The notes below the pieces were generated by a model. That model saw only the letters and a list, made by a program, of their open reading frames with translations. It ran no database searches and was not told where the DNA came from. From the NCBI GenBank assembly GCA_013420905.1, contig JAAXNY010000013.1:1612001-1676000 (forward strand): a stretch of 64,000 nt of DNA, written 5' to 3'. Source of the stretch: Collybia mongolica (Eukaryota > Basidiomycota > Agaricomycetes > Agaricales > Clitocybaceae). The position numbers and the translations under genes are program-made. Within the stretch, counting starts at the first letter, position 1. Every line of letters begins with the position of its first letter. Below, in pieces: positions 44,487 through 57,345 of the stretch.

Positions 44487-47400
44487 GTGGGCCATAAAAG
44501 TTATGGTTCAGTGGTAATTCATATGGTTGTCCTGTCTTCATTTATACTCCAGGATGAATGCCATTTCTGTCAGCTTCCATTGAAGGTCTAAATATATTCT
44601 CCATGCGTTGATGCTCGAATGGCTCCAAAAATGTCTGTGAGAATATGGACTTGAGGAACCACTCAAACGGGGGCCATAATGGTTAACGTACTTGATTACA
44701 GACATGGCTTGAGTGTTTTTGTAAGTAAAAAGGGAACATCCATCAAAAGCTGATAACCGGCTTCCCCAACAAGACACAGTAACGCTATACTATGTCTCTT
44801 CCATATGTTCAATTAGTGGTGGATAAGTGGAGTAATATTGCGACACTGGTGTGAAGAAAATGAGACGGCCTGTAGGAAAAACAGAAGTTTCAGGTGAAAT
44901 TTGGCCAACCTTCCTGCCAAAAAAAATGCGAGGTGAATTGAGGCGAATCAGGCACAAGCCATCATCTTTTGTGATTCAATTGAGAAGTCATGATGGCGAT
45001 GAGCTGTTCTATCACAAACACACAAAATCGATTATTTGCAGTAGCTGCACAGTCCGGACTCTCTATGGATGCTCGCTTTTGGAAAAATGTTTGTGAGGGC
45101 TTGCCCCTATCCAAAGCTCTACCACTCTGGTCCAGTGGGTGCCCGTCTCAAGGCAGTGCAGGAAGTCATCTGTAAGCTTCCCTGCGTGGAAGTCCTGCCC
45201 GCCAAATTTGTTGTGCGATTTCTCCTTTGAAACTGCTTGGGTACTTGATAAAGCCTTTTATCTAAAGGCTGTATCAAGTGTAGCTTGGTGTTTTAGATCT
45301 TGGAGCTACATACTTGTTTAGAAAGATTAAACATTTTGAGTACTTCCCCCTCTCTTGGCTGGTGATAACTGTACTTCTTGGCCATTATTGATGTGACAAT
45401 TCTTCACTTTGAGGACCATGACATGGTTATGTTCTGCTCCCGGATCCAGGTGTCCTTGAGGTCGATCTGAAAATCTAGCGTGGACAGGAACCACGGACGT
45501 GGTTTATTTTGCTGCTTGATACATGTGTCACTTAGATCACCCCTTTGAGTCAAAGCTGAACTTGCCATTGGAAACGCATGCGGCATCAGACTGCCATTCT
45601 TCCCATTATGTCAGGTTAGCTTCAATATATTCAACCAACATCGTTTGCAGATGCAGCCCTTCGATGGGTCTTATGTATAATAATCACTCTAAACAACGTG
45701 AATCTTTTTGAATTGATGCGTCTATTATTTAACGTGATGGCATCTGTGCCATGTGGATAATTACATGGTGATTCCAGCTGCAGGAACTTATTGACAGCAG
45801 ACATGGAAGAGTGTCATTACTGGGGGGGGGGGGGGGTTGGGTAGGGTAAACAGTTAGGCTGAGTTGATCACACTGACTTTCTATTGCCACAACCTGTGCC
45901 TGCGTGTTGGACAACTTTTGCTATTACATGTGGTCTGATCAGCTTCAATTTCACAGCTGTCAAAGGCAAAAAGGTTAAACAATCATAAACACGCTTAATA
46001 GGTTTCGACCTATTTGTTTCTAATCTTCACAGCTCACGTGATCTCCACAACGCGTACTTCTGACAATGTACTGGGACTCTGCTTTTCATCAGCAGAGGCC
46101 TGTCGAATTTAAAATATGGTGACCGCGGGCCTCCCCCCCCCCTCGGCCCAATTTATTGTGTACGCGACTCTTACCCATTTCCTTTTCCCGTGAGTGCTAA
46201 CCTTAGAATAGCATTAGTTAACCCTGGATAAACTATGTATGGGTCACAGATTCGATACTTAAAGGATTCGAATGATTTCATCTGCTAAAACAGAGGTATT
46301 TTATATGCAAAAATCGACCATTCTTGGTGACCCTCTTTACAGTTTGTTTTCAGTGCCTGAGCCTGATGTCTGGAAAACCCCGTGCTTGGCTCTTCATTCT
46401 CAATTTTAAAAAAGTTGTGCCGGTCACCTCATGGTACCCTATTCGCAGTCGCACTGACACTTGGTAACTCCTTGAAATGCATACCGACCCCATTATAAAC
46501 CCCGCCAATGATCTAGGTGTAGTGAAAACCATTGCTGCTGTATTGTTCTGTCCCCCGATAATTGTGCAAAAGCCCAGCCGCCTGGTCTGGGGACTATTTT
46601 TATTGCTAAAACAGATGCAAAATCTATATGTCCAACATGCCAATGCATCTTCTTTGCCTGACATTTTAGCGCTTTGACTTGATAAATCAAAAGGAATAGC
46701 AGTGGGGTACCTAACTAGAGGTGTCTTACATGTGAAGGTGCATCCAAGGTAATAACTTCATGCTTTTTTCGACATTTCGCTCCGTCTCCCATGGAATGTC
46801 AAAGTCCTCTGGCATCATGTAAATCTCTCTGCATATACCCATCTCCCTGCCACTCAGCAATTGCCTACAATGAAGCTTTCCAATTCTCGCTGTTCCTTCC
46901 ACCTTTTCCTTGGGCATCAATGCTCAGGTAATAGTTTCTATTCTATCTTCTATTTTCTACACTACCCACTCATTACCAATCCTGCAGGACTGTGGCATCG
47001 GTTCCTTCACTGTTACTAATGAAGTGACATAAATGAATGCATTCAATAACAGAATCCCCATCCCCAACCAACTCTGTGGACTGCTCCATAGCAACGAGAT
47101 TGAAATCAGGTATCGACTCATTCCACACAACCTCCATAACAGTTGGCTGTGTAGTAAGTATTTCCACCCTCCAGTAACTCTTATAGGAGTATGAATATTG
47201 CTATGAACAGTTGTGATGATGCATCCCCATCCTATTGTTACTGACATGCTTAATTCTTTAGGGAGTCTACACCACCGCCATACTCGCAAATGGGTAGTTC
47301 GATCCTGCCTATCTTCTTTCGTCACCATTTGTTGTTGAGTGCTGATCAGACGGTGATACGCTTTGAAGGCGGTGGAATTGAGATTCCCTGCTTGTAATCG

Positions 47401-48217
47401 TCCAGAAGTTGAATGAGAATTCAGAGGACACATTTTTTATACAAATTGTTTTCCAAATGTGACTGGTTGTGTGATGGAATTTGGTTTGGGTGCCATCTCC
47501 AATTCAGATGGACTGTTGAAGCTTCTGAAATTTTTGAGATCCTCATTCTTGTCCAACAACAGGTCGACTATACAAGATTCTTCAACCAATACTCGTCAGA
47601 CCTGATGGCCGATGGGTAGCTTGGAGGTCTGTTATATCATACATGCCACCTTTATCTGGTGCGAGCCCTGTCGACATCCTTGCAAAGCCTGCTCTTCAGC
47701 CGTTATTCCCTGATCACCCATATACCTCGAAACCTGGTGGCAGTGCACCTCAACAGATATTTTGAATCCATTTTCGGATTGTCTGCTGCACTGAAGACAA
47801 GGTTAAAGTGCATCTTCAAAATGGCACACAATTAAATTTTGAAGGCACTTACATTTCTGCATCCCCATCACTGGAGATGAGTTTATACAAGCCTGGATAA
47901 TATCATTGCCCTGACCCGCGCAAAAGACCAGGTTCAAGAGTGGCTAGGAGGACACGATGGATGCGAGGTGCCGAAGTTGAGAAGCGGCGCTTCAATACCA
48001 TGTCAAGGAATTTCTGTTCTTGCCCAAGTCACCTCATTCCCCCTGACCTCGGACAATGCCACCTATGGGGACTGAATATCTGAAAAATAGGATGTACGAT
48101 GCCACAAGCTCCCCTGCTCGTACCTGACAGGGCGTCGATGTGGTGCTGTGACCAAACACTTTTTTTTCTCAGCTTGCCCCAATTGATAATTCTTAGATCT
48201 CACTAATACATACCTAA
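44487..48217. other. Intergenic, with possible coding relic
   Basis: No well-supported gene. The best candidate is on the minus strand at about 47433-46726. It includes MCPLNSHSTSGRLQAG at its upstream end, PDFNLVAMEQSTELVGDG in another frame, and REIYMMPEDFDIPWETERN further down. These fragments look protein-like but I recognise no family and cannot build a consistent gene. A G-run of about 15 lies at 45821-45836 and a C-run near 46132-46141. Confidence 0.35.
45243..45279. repeat. Hairpin, 16-bp arms
   Basis: acttgataaagccttt (45243-45258) pairs with 45264-45279 with one mismatch around a 5-nt loop. It lies in non-coding DNA and its role is unknown. Confidence 0.6.
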
Positions 48218-48222
48218 TCAAG

Positions 48223-48602
48223 TGTTGGATTGGCAAGGGTGCCGACGCCCGAACACCAAGCCACGTGCGAGGTCATACCATCTGCTCGTTACCTTTTCCA
48301 TTTCATATTCGTACTGTACAACCTTTACCCTCATTCTGTAAAGTCCCTGCTAGTCCCATTATCTCCCTACAACCCCTATTCCTTTTCGCAGAAATACCTG
48401 TTAGTTTTCGTTGTCTCACCTCAGCTGTTGCTTTTGCTCTCGCGCGCACACCTGAGGTGAATATTCCCCCTTACATTACTTACAGATCTCGTTACTTACT
48501 TGAACCAATCCTAGACTGACTCCGTGTCTAGGTAAATATATTAGCTGTTGCCTTTGCTCTCGCGTGCACAGCTGAGACTGACTCTGTGTCTAGATTCTTA
48601 CA
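48223..48602 (+). repeat. 5' LTR of the Copia element
   Basis: 380 bp. It contains a short internal duplication: the segment with gctgttgcttttgctctcgc recurs about 125 bp downstream in the form gctgttgcctttgctctcgc. The interior begins with aggttatgggccc, where the primer-binding site would be expected. Confidence 0.9.
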
Positions 48603-48606
48603 GGTT

Positions 48607-51600
48607 ATGGGCCCTGACACTGCTGCTACCATATCTCCTACCCCTATCGTAACCATGTCATCTTCTTCACATTCTCTCACCACCAACGTTCTTCCTTCCA
48701 CCATACCCAAGCTCGAAGCTACTGGGCTGAACTGGACTGTGTTCAATATGCGGTTCAAAGATGCTCTTGAGGCTAAGGGGTACTGGGGCCATTTTGATGG
48801 CACCTCGCCGTGCCCCACGTTGAAGTCACCTGCATCAGCCGATGAGACAGCTGCTCATGCCGTGTGGACCAAGAATGAGCGTATTGCGAAATCCCTCCTC
48901 ACTCAAAAAATCCCCAACTCTACCCTGATTCTCGTCCATGGCAAAGCTCTTGTCAAGGACCATTGGGATGCTATTGTCACTGAGTACACCAAGAAGGGAG
49001 TCTACACTCAGACGGACTTGAAGACAAAGTTCCTGAACATGAAGTGCCCTGATAAGGGCAATGTTCGTGCTTTTATGGAATTGTTACGCACCGAAAAGGA
49101 GAAGCTCACTACCTATGGTGTCACCATTAGTGTCAAAGATTATCGTTCCACCATCATTAATTCGTTACCTCAGCACCTCTCTCAATTTGCTGCCCAGCTC
49201 CTAGCCATTTCCTGAATCCCTCTCGATGGAAGCCATGCTATTAAAGCCATTCATCCCGACATCTTGATCACTCTGATTGTCAAGGAGTCTGAACGCGTTA
49301 TCACCCAACGCGAATCGCACTGTGCTGGAAGCTCAAAGTCGAAAGCCGAAGATGAGGCTTTATCTGTCTCATTGGGGAGGAGCCGTAACTCCCCACAGCA
49401 GCCGCATGGAGAATGCTGGAACTGTGGTGACAAAGGACACTTCTGGGATAAGTGCCCCAAACCCGCGAAGTCGTCCAGTGGTGACAAGAAGGGTTCCTCG
49501 AAGGCGAGCGGCTCTGCTAATGCTGCTGTCGAGGACTCTGGCTCAGATAGCGAAGATTGTGCCTTTGTGATGGAATCCAACTTGGACTCAGACCACGAAT
49601 CCATGTCAACGGCATTGACAGACATGTCCGGCTGGGTTATGGATGGGTCAATGCCCAAATTACAGCCTGTATCCAACTCCGAGGATGAGTCTGATGGGCT
49701 GATGCCTGAATTGCACATGTTGTCCAATTCAGACTGGGACAGTGATGACGAAGGTGATGGTGGGCCACCCCATGCCGGGGAAGTGCCCAGGGAAATCATA
49801 TTGGATTGTGGCAGGGACTCCGAGGAGTTATCTGAGGCCGGCTGGAGTGAGATTAGCTCACTTGCCAGTGTTGACTCAGACTTGGATGTAGCCACAGAGG
49901 ATGTTGCAGCAAATGTTGATGCTGGCAACAATGCCAAAGATGCCCCTCGTGTTGAAGTGTACAACTCAGGGTGTTCCTGTCACATGTCCCCGTACCAAGA
50001 TGCCTTCGAGAATTATACCACAATTACTCCAAGGCCTTTTCGAGCTGCCAACAAGCAAAAATTTAATGCTATTGGCAAGGGGGAGATGGTGATCGATGTC
50101 CCTAATGGTGCTGATGTCTCCCAGCTCAGGCTCACTGAGGTATTGTACTCCCCCGAGGTGGGCTACACCCTCGTATCTGTCGGCCGTCTTGATGACAATG
50201 GTTTCTCTGCCACCTTTGGAGGCGGGAAGTGTGGCGAGGTCACAAAGACCCAATGCGGCCTGTATTGGGTTCAGCATGAGCCCGAAGAGGCTAATGCCGT
50301 GGTTGAGGCAATCAGCCTCGACCAGTTCCATCAGTGTATGGGCCATATCACTCTCGAGGTCGCAAGGAAACTAGTTGATCGAGGTTTCGTGACTGGTGTG
50401 CATCTCAAAACCTCTCCTAGTGGTGATCTGGTCTTCTGTGAGTCATGTGTCTATGCCAAAGCAACCAGGAAGCCTGTTTGCAAGGCTCGCGCAGGCGAGC
50501 AGGTGACAAAATTCGGAGGTGAGGTCCACTCAGATTTATGGGGGCCTGCACCAGTTGCTATGAAGGGCAGAAGACTCTACTACGTGACATTCGTAGATGA
50601 CCACACTTGCTGGGCCCATCTTGACCTTCTTCGCAAGAAGGCCGAAACCTTCCAGTCCTACAAGGACTTCGAGGCATGGTGTGAAACTGCCCTTGGCGTG
50701 CACATCAAAACCTTGCACTCTGACCGTGGCAGCGAATACATGGGCAAGGCCTTTGTCATCCACCTCAAGGAACGCGGCACCACCCAGAAGTTAACTGTCC
50801 ACAACACCCCACAGCATAACGGCATCGCAGAGCATCGCAATCGCACCATTGTTGAACGAATTTGTGCCCTGTTACATGCCAGCGGCCTCCCGAAGTTTTT
50901 GTGGGGGGAAGCTGCATGGCACATCGTTTGGTTGATGAATCATACTGCGACGAAGGCCATGGAAGGGATGACTCCATATGAGGCTCTCTTCAAGCACAAA
51001 CCAGACCTTCGGGAAGTTCGTGAGTGGGGAGAGAAGGTGTGGGTACGTGTGGAGAAGGGCATTAAGTTGGGTGGGTGTGTTCACAAGGGTCGCTGGATTG
51101 GTGTCGATGATCAGAGCAATGGCTTCCGGATCTACTGGCCAGATATGCGATCTGTCACTGTTGAACGAAACATCTACTACGACAAGACTAGGGCATCCGC
51201 AGAACGTCCCAAGGGGGAGGACACTGGTTCTGCTGTGCCATTTGCCAATGCCCCATCCATTTTGACCCCTGCCCCTGCCCCTGGTCCATCCACCCTTGCT
51301 CCTATGGACGAAATTGTCCACCCCCCCCATGAGCGCCGCCCCAGTGCCCATGTTCAAGCCATCATCGATGGACATGGTGTAATTTCAGCACGTCCGTCCG
51401 ATCCTGTCGTCTCTCGTGGTGTACCCATGCCCACTGTCCTCAAGAATGCTATGCTTGAGGGGGAGGGTACTGCAAACTGGATGATGACAGCTGACTTCAT
51501 CAAGGAGTACGCAATGGCCGCCAAGATCAGTGAGGCCGAGGCATTGGAGCCTAGGTCGTTAGCTGAGGCAAAACGTCACCCCGACTGGCCATTGTGGGAG

Positions 51601-53112
51601 AAAGCCATCCATGAGGAGCTCGCGCTACTCAAGGAGGCCGGAACCTGGCAACTCATTGACCCACCAACAGATGCAAACATCGTCAGTTTGAAGTGGGTTT
51701 TCCGTGCAAAGAAGGACGCCGCTGGGAACGTTGTGCGCTACAAGGCTCACCTCATCGCGCAGGGTTTCTCACAGGTCCCAGGCGTCGACTACTTTGACAC
51801 CTTCGCACCCGTTGCCAAACTTGTGTCAATCTGCACCACCCTTGCCAAAGCCGCTGCCCTTGACTGGGACATTCATCAGATCAACATCAAGGGCGCATAC
51901 CTCAATGGAGAACTTACCTCTGATGAGAAGATCTACATGCACCAGCCCCCTGGCTATCATGCACCCAACTCCTCTGGCAAGGTCTGTGGCCTTGTCAAAA
52001 CTCTCTATGGACTGAAGCAGTCCGGCCGTCGTTGGTACCAGAAGCTTGTCAACATCATGGTCAACAAGATGGGCTTCTCCTGGTGCAATGTTGACCAGGC
52101 CGTGTTTTTTCGCCACAACGGGGAGTCAAAAATCGTTGTACTGGTGCACATTGACAACTGCACAATTGCTGTGTCATCTATGGACCTCATTGTCAACTTC
52201 AAGGAGTCCATGAAAGAGCATGTTGAAATTACTGACCTTGGCAAGCTCCACTGGCTCTTGGGCATCGAAATCCGCCGTGATCGTGAAGCCCGCTCCATCC
52301 ACCTCTCCCAGCGCTCGTATATTGACTCTATATTGCGCCATTACGGGCTCCATGAGCTGAAGCCCGTGTCCACACCCATGGAAACCACCACCCGCCTTTC
52401 TTTGTCCCAATCCCCATCCACCACCGCCAAATTCGCACAGATGCGCGACGTTCCATATCATGAGGCCATTGGCTCCCTCATGTACGCATCCCTCGGCACA
52501 TGCCCGGATATTTCGTTTGCTGTCCAGATGGTCTCCCGTTTCGCAACAAAACCTGGTCCTGCGCATTGGGAAGCTGTCAAGCAGATTTTTCGCTACCTGA
52601 AGGGCACCGTTAGCTTATGGTTGTCATTCGGATGGGGAAATTGCAACTTAACTGGTTATGCCAACGCTGACGGCAGCATGGCCAAAGACCGTCATGCCAT
52701 CTCAGGGTACGCCTTCTTGCTTCACAGCGGCGCTGTTTCATGGAGTGCCAAACGGCAGGAAATCGTCTTGCTGTCGACAACAGAAAGCGAGTACGTGGCA
52801 CTTACCCACGCTGCCAAAGAAGCCCTATGGCTTCACTCCCTTATTGCCCAGTTATTCCTGTCCGACCTCGACCCTACCATGCTATTTTCGGACAATCAGT
52901 CTGCCATCGCGCTGGCACGTGATCACCAATTCCACGCTCGCACTAAACACATCGACGTTCATTTTCATTTCATCCACTGGATCGTTGAACGCGGCTCCCT
53001 CCGCCTCGTCTATTGCCCTACTGAAGACATGGTGGCCGATACCCTCACCAAAGCCCTTCCCTCTGCCAAAGTCAAGCACTTCGTGTCGCAACTCGGGCTC
53101 TTGTCACCTTGA
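48607..53112 (+). pseudogene. Copia Gag-Pol polyprotein with one stop and altered catalytic sites
   Basis: One frame of about 1500 codons, interrupted only by TGA at 49213-49215. Order: Gag of the UBN2 type (GLNWTVFNMRFKDALEAKGYW), CCHC zinc knuckle CWNCGDKGHFWDKC near 49410-49460, an acidic spacer, protease-like YNSGCSCHMSP, GAG-pre-integrase HHCC region (HQCMGH...CESC), integrase with D-D-E (HSDLWGP, LHSDRGSEY, GIAEHRNRT), reverse transcriptase (HQINIKGAYLNG, VHIDNCTI) and RNase H (GYANADG, TESEYVAL, FSDNQSA). Asn stands where catalytic Asp is expected in protease (49963), in both reverse transcriptase metal sites (51883, 52156) and in RNase H (52663). Each AAC follows a C, so CpG decay explains all four; the TGA also fits loss of CGA. 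The integrase triad is intact. The element cannot replicate by itself. Confidence 0.9.
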
Positions 53113-53119
53113 GGGGGAG

Positions 53120-53499
53120 TGTTGGATTGGCAAGGGTGCCAACGCCCGAACGCCAAGCCGCATGCGAGGTCATACCATCTGCTCGTTACCTTTTCCATTT
53201 CATATTCGTACTGTACAACCCCCACCCTCATTCTGTAAAGTCCCTGCTAGTCCCGTTATCTCCCTACAACCCCTATTCCTTTTCGCAGAAATACCCATTA
53301 GTTTTCGTCGTCTCACCTCAGCTGTTGCCTTTGCTCTCGCGCGCACACCTGAGGTGAATATTCCCCCTTACATTACTTACAGATCCCGTTACTTACTTGA
53401 ACCAATCCTAGACTGACTCCGTGTCTAGGTAAATATATTAGCTGTTGCCTTTGCTCTCGCGCGCACACCTGAGACTGACTCTGTGTCTAGATTCTTACA
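53120..53499 (+). repeat. 3' LTR of the Copia element
   Basis: 380 bp, same ends and length as the 5' LTR. It keeps more CpG than the 5' copy at several differing sites (for example near 53150 and 53309). Confidence 0.9.
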
Positions 53500-53504
53500 T
53501 CAAG

Positions 53505-55975
53505 ATGTTCGGTTAAAAATGTGTAGCGGTTGTCTTCAAAGAATTAACAAGGGGCACACGACTGCATCAAAATGGGGCTTCACAAATACTCAAGAGCCAT
53601 CCGCCGTTTTTCTCAAGGTATCGTAATATAGAGTATTGTTAGTCGGTTCCTAGTCTAAAAATTCAACATGGTCAAGGAAAAGTTGCGTAAAAATCAGCTC
53701 AAAGTTGGCCGAAAATTGTACTTTTTTTGACTAATGTCGGAATTTCTGACTTTTTTTTTTACTGAGTTGATGACCCCACAATAGTGGCACTGTCAGTCGA
53801 CAGGGGCATGCACACAGGGTGGCTCGGGATTTCCAGCGCGAACCCGGGTAGAAATTTGTCGAACTATGCTAATCATACACGATTATGATGGCCTTTTTGA
53901 CATCTTTTCTGCAGCTTCAGATTTTTGTCGACAGCATGATATATTGTAGCGTCTGTGGTTCCCGGCGATTTTCATGATGAAAAGCTCGAAGCGAACTAGC
54001 CACAGATCCCATCTCGCTAAACATGAGTCCGGGTTCCTACCTCCCCGGACTTGTTAATAAGGTAACATTGGCATTTCCCGGAGGTAGATCGTCCTTATCT
54101 CGTCAAGGTTTCCGGGATCTTGACCATTATTATCCACAAATCAGAACAATAATATTTTTCCTGCAAACCTATGAGGGTGTCGGATGCAGTCTTCTGGCGT
54201 TCGGCAGTGCTTTCACATCTCAATCCTACTGAACCCCTTTCTCAGGACGAGTGGGGCCGCAAGGCTGGATCGAACGCTAAAAATATCTATGTAGGTTAAT
54301 GTTAGGCGCTGATATCCCCGCGCGCTCGACATTAAATAATACTAAACGAATTTAGACCTCCAGTGCCTACAGAATATCGTGCCCGTCCTAATTCAACAGC
54401 GCAACCATAATGTTCAACCCATATAGCTTGGTTCAAGAGCTCTGTTGGTTTGCCACTTCGACACTGATCATCGAAGTGAACCATTAAACTGTCTTCTACT
54501 ATGCTCACAGGGTATGCCATCACTGCCGTTCAAGAATGACACAAAACCTTTCTCACTAGGTCGATTACGACCTTGGGTTTGGGGTCATTCTATGTGGGTC
54601 AGTTGGACCCACACAAGGGCGTGCGTTGATCTAAATGGGTACTATGTTAGCATCTACGAAAACTGTCACATCACCGAGGCCCCCGTGTCCGTGGCGAGAG
54701 AACTTCCCGCAGGGGTAACTTCATACCGATCGGATATGATATCACGAAAATCTTCAAGACGTCACTGTACAAGCATCATGCATAAAAAACTCCGTCTTAG
54801 TTCTCTTCGGCCGCCAGTGTAGTTCCAAATCTTATCGCATTTGGTATTTTTTCTGACGCTATGGGACTTCCTCGAATCTTGAAGATACTATGCGCTAACC
54901 ATGGAGCACCCTAAACCTCGCCTGGCAGCTCTTTCCGACTTCCTGGGTTTCCTTGCACCTCCAAATGGTACGAATAAACCACGGAGTGCGCCTGTTCTAC
55001 TTACTAACATGCTCAACGCACTGACGGGCAATTCGCATTTGGTTTACCATGCCCATGGACTTTAGGATGCTTACCCTTGACATTGCCTTATGTGTGCGAA
55101 ACTATTGCTTCAGTATTTATAACCTTGTTGTAAAGAGCTACGCGCTGGGAGGCCGCCTGAAACTATAAAAAAAGGGTACTTCGCATATAGTTAGAGACGC
55201 AGATGTAAATGGTATAATCATTGACACACTATCTAATATTGGAATGTGACCGTTTTTTTTTCTTTTTTTAAAATGTAGAATTATAATCCCCTGGGGCTGA
55301 GCCCTATGGGGGACTCTACTTTACGCGTACATAATTGAGGCCCGAGGCCTCAGGCGCACCGCCAGTTCCCCCCATGCACCATAGACGGCCCACTCATAGT
55401 AGCATCCTCCTATGGCCCAACACGGGCACGCCGTTTTGGGGGGGCAGCGAGTCTGGCGGTCGCCTCCTTGTACCTTCGCTCGATTCCTTGACTTTTTGAA
55501 CCCGCGTAACTCTAAAGTACCAGCCACCATTAGGAATGTGACCGCATATTAATAAAACGCACGGACGAAAACTTACAATGTCGTCTTGAAAGTTCAGTGT
55601 TTTAGTGTGACGTAAGATCTACAAATCTATCACAACAATAAGGTTGTGGAACACTCACTACAACAAACCAATATTGTCCTCCCATTAGTTATGTATCCTC
55701 GACTCTGGGAAGCAAACGGAAACTCCATCAAGGCAAAGCCCATGAGGGGCCAGAGCAATCGTGATGCGGTCCGCCTCCATATGACCGTGTCAGGTTTAAC
55801 GGCAGATAAATAAGCCGTTCTGTCCAAGTTCTGTCTGGTTTTTACTGTATTGTGCTGTGAACATATGAGCATCGGCGACTTTATGTCGCGGTAAAGAAAT
55901 ATGAGCGATGGAAATCAATCGGAGTATACATACGGATCAATTCAAAGGCCGCCGGCTACTTGCCTCAAAACTCTA
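53505..55975. other. Intergenic, no gene seen
   Basis: Only short, motif-free open frames on both strands. Homopolymer T runs lie near 53751 and 55254-55267. A palindromic cluster around gaggcccgaggcctca lies at about 55338-55353, and a related gacctcaggcctta word occurs near 58702, suggesting a dispersed element that I cannot delimit. Confidence 0.4.
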
Positions 55976-55977
55976 TA

Positions 55978-56666
55978 CTATCACGTGTTAGGGGTTTCAA
56001 AACTGGTTGGGAGTTTCAAAATGTAGGTTTTTAAGGGATCGCGGGCACAAAAACACTGATCTTTGGTAAGATAGTCTAGCTATGTACCACTATAATAGAC
56101 TCCATAACAGAAATGAGGGAAATCAACCACAGATGTGTTGCGATATAGCCAACATTATGAGAAAAAATGAAAAACCCAATTTAAACAGCTTCGGATTTAA
56201 GGATCACTCAGCGGAATATCACCAAAGTTCGCAAGCATCATCCAAACATGTCTAAGATGTCTCATTTAAATTTTTGGAGCATTGAGAGGAATGGAACAAA
56301 AGCTACAAAGGATTGAGCGTTTTAGCGTGACAAGGGTGATCATATTTCAAAGTCCGTAACTCAGCACGACGCGACGCGTTTGTTTGAAACTCTTGGCTCC
56401 ACAGTCGCGTCTCTTTGACGCCGAGCGGAGATGTAATTGGCCGTATGAGTCAGCGTTACTCTCCGTGACAGAAATTTTGAAACTCTTAACTTTTCGACCG
56501 GCTTCATTCCGACACAACGACACATCCACCATTTTCCAAGTTAGCACGTTTGTACCTTGTTCAGACATCATAGAACCGATTCCCCAAGTCCGATTAGCAA
56601 AATGTGTAACCGATCTTCTTCTATTCACAATTTGATCAAAATTTTGAAACTCCCAACCAGTGATAG
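55978..56666. mobile_element. MITE-like element with TA duplication
   Basis: The ends CTATCAC... and ...GTGATAG are flanked by TA (55976-55977, 56667-56668). The inverted repeat continues as TGGTTGGGAGTTTCAAAAT on both sides; on the left an extra diverged copy (gtgttaggggtttcaaaa) precedes it. 689 bp, no transposase. TA targets suggest mobilisation by a Tc1/mariner-type enzyme, but the ends differ from those of the Tc1 at 12609. Confidence 0.6.
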
Positions 56667-56668
56667 TA

Positions 56669-57345
56669 GCCTATCGCCGATTATGAAAACGGCTGGATAA
56701 AAACGGCCCGGATCGCCGTTTGCCGTTTTGAAGTTTTGGTCCAGACAGCGTAGTACTAGGCGGACCCAACAATACGAGAAACGTCTTCCCCTGGTGTCTC
56801 CAAGCTCCCGACCGGCAGCCTCGTACACTTAGCTTTCAAGTTCACAGCCCTCTCTCGTCTTCTGTCCTTTTTTTTTCTTACAACCATGGGCGATTTCAGG
56901 ACTATATATCATTCTTATTCGGCAGTTAGTTTTAATAGGATTGCATCGAGCCTTGCAATCAGCAGTGCCTTCAAGGCACAGGCTCTTTGTACACCGTGGC
57001 CTCTTGTATTATTGGCATAGGCGGTTTCCTCGAGCCTCTCCTATCCTGGAACCTCGAAATCCGCATCTTGCCTCCGCTATCTCAGGTGACTCGACCATAG
57101 CTGTGCATTCAATAAACAAGACGTCTGTCGAAAGTCCCTATCTGTACCGCCCATTTTTTCGGTGATCTAACATTGAAGTCCTTGTTGAACGTCATTGGTT
57201 TCTGTCCCTAGTGATGTATAATGGTTTATTGGAGTATGCCGTATACCACTCTCGTTTGTATAAAACCCAGTGGCAAAAACGCTATACCCCATCCCTATCA
57301 GCCATTTCAAAGCCTTTCCAATAACCTTTCAGCGACCTATACACA
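56669..57345. other. Upstream region of the terpene synthase pseudogene
   Basis: No coding region is seen. It presumably includes the former promoter; a tataaaac-like word lies at about 57259-57267, roughly 80 bp before the ATG. Confidence 0.35.

Larger units (their letters stand above)
48223..53499 (+). mobile_element. Complete Ty1/Copia LTR retrotransposon (inactivated)
   Basis: 5277 bp with two 380-bp LTRs (TGTTGG...CTTACA) and a perfect 5-bp target duplication TCAAG at 48218-48222 and 53500-53504. A purine-rich tract, GAGGGGGAG, directly precedes the 3' LTR. The LTRs differ at about 15 of 380 positions by eye, almost all transitions. Gene order Gag, protease, integrase, reverse transcriptase, RNase H defines the Copia superfamily. 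It lies between the two terpene synthase genes. Confidence 0.95.

Noticed and set aside
49213..49215. Programmed read-through stop between gag and pol
   Set aside because: The TGA lies upstream of the zinc knuckle, inside Gag, and matches the CpG-decay pattern, so a nonsense mutation is simpler.
49251..49964. 237-codon minus-strand Ser-rich frame
   Set aside because: Antisense shadow of the acidic spacer in the Copia polyprotein.
52658..53416. 252-codon plus-strand frame running into the 3' LTR
   Set aside because: An alternative frame of the RNase H region; the real frame ends at 53112 just before the polypurine tract.
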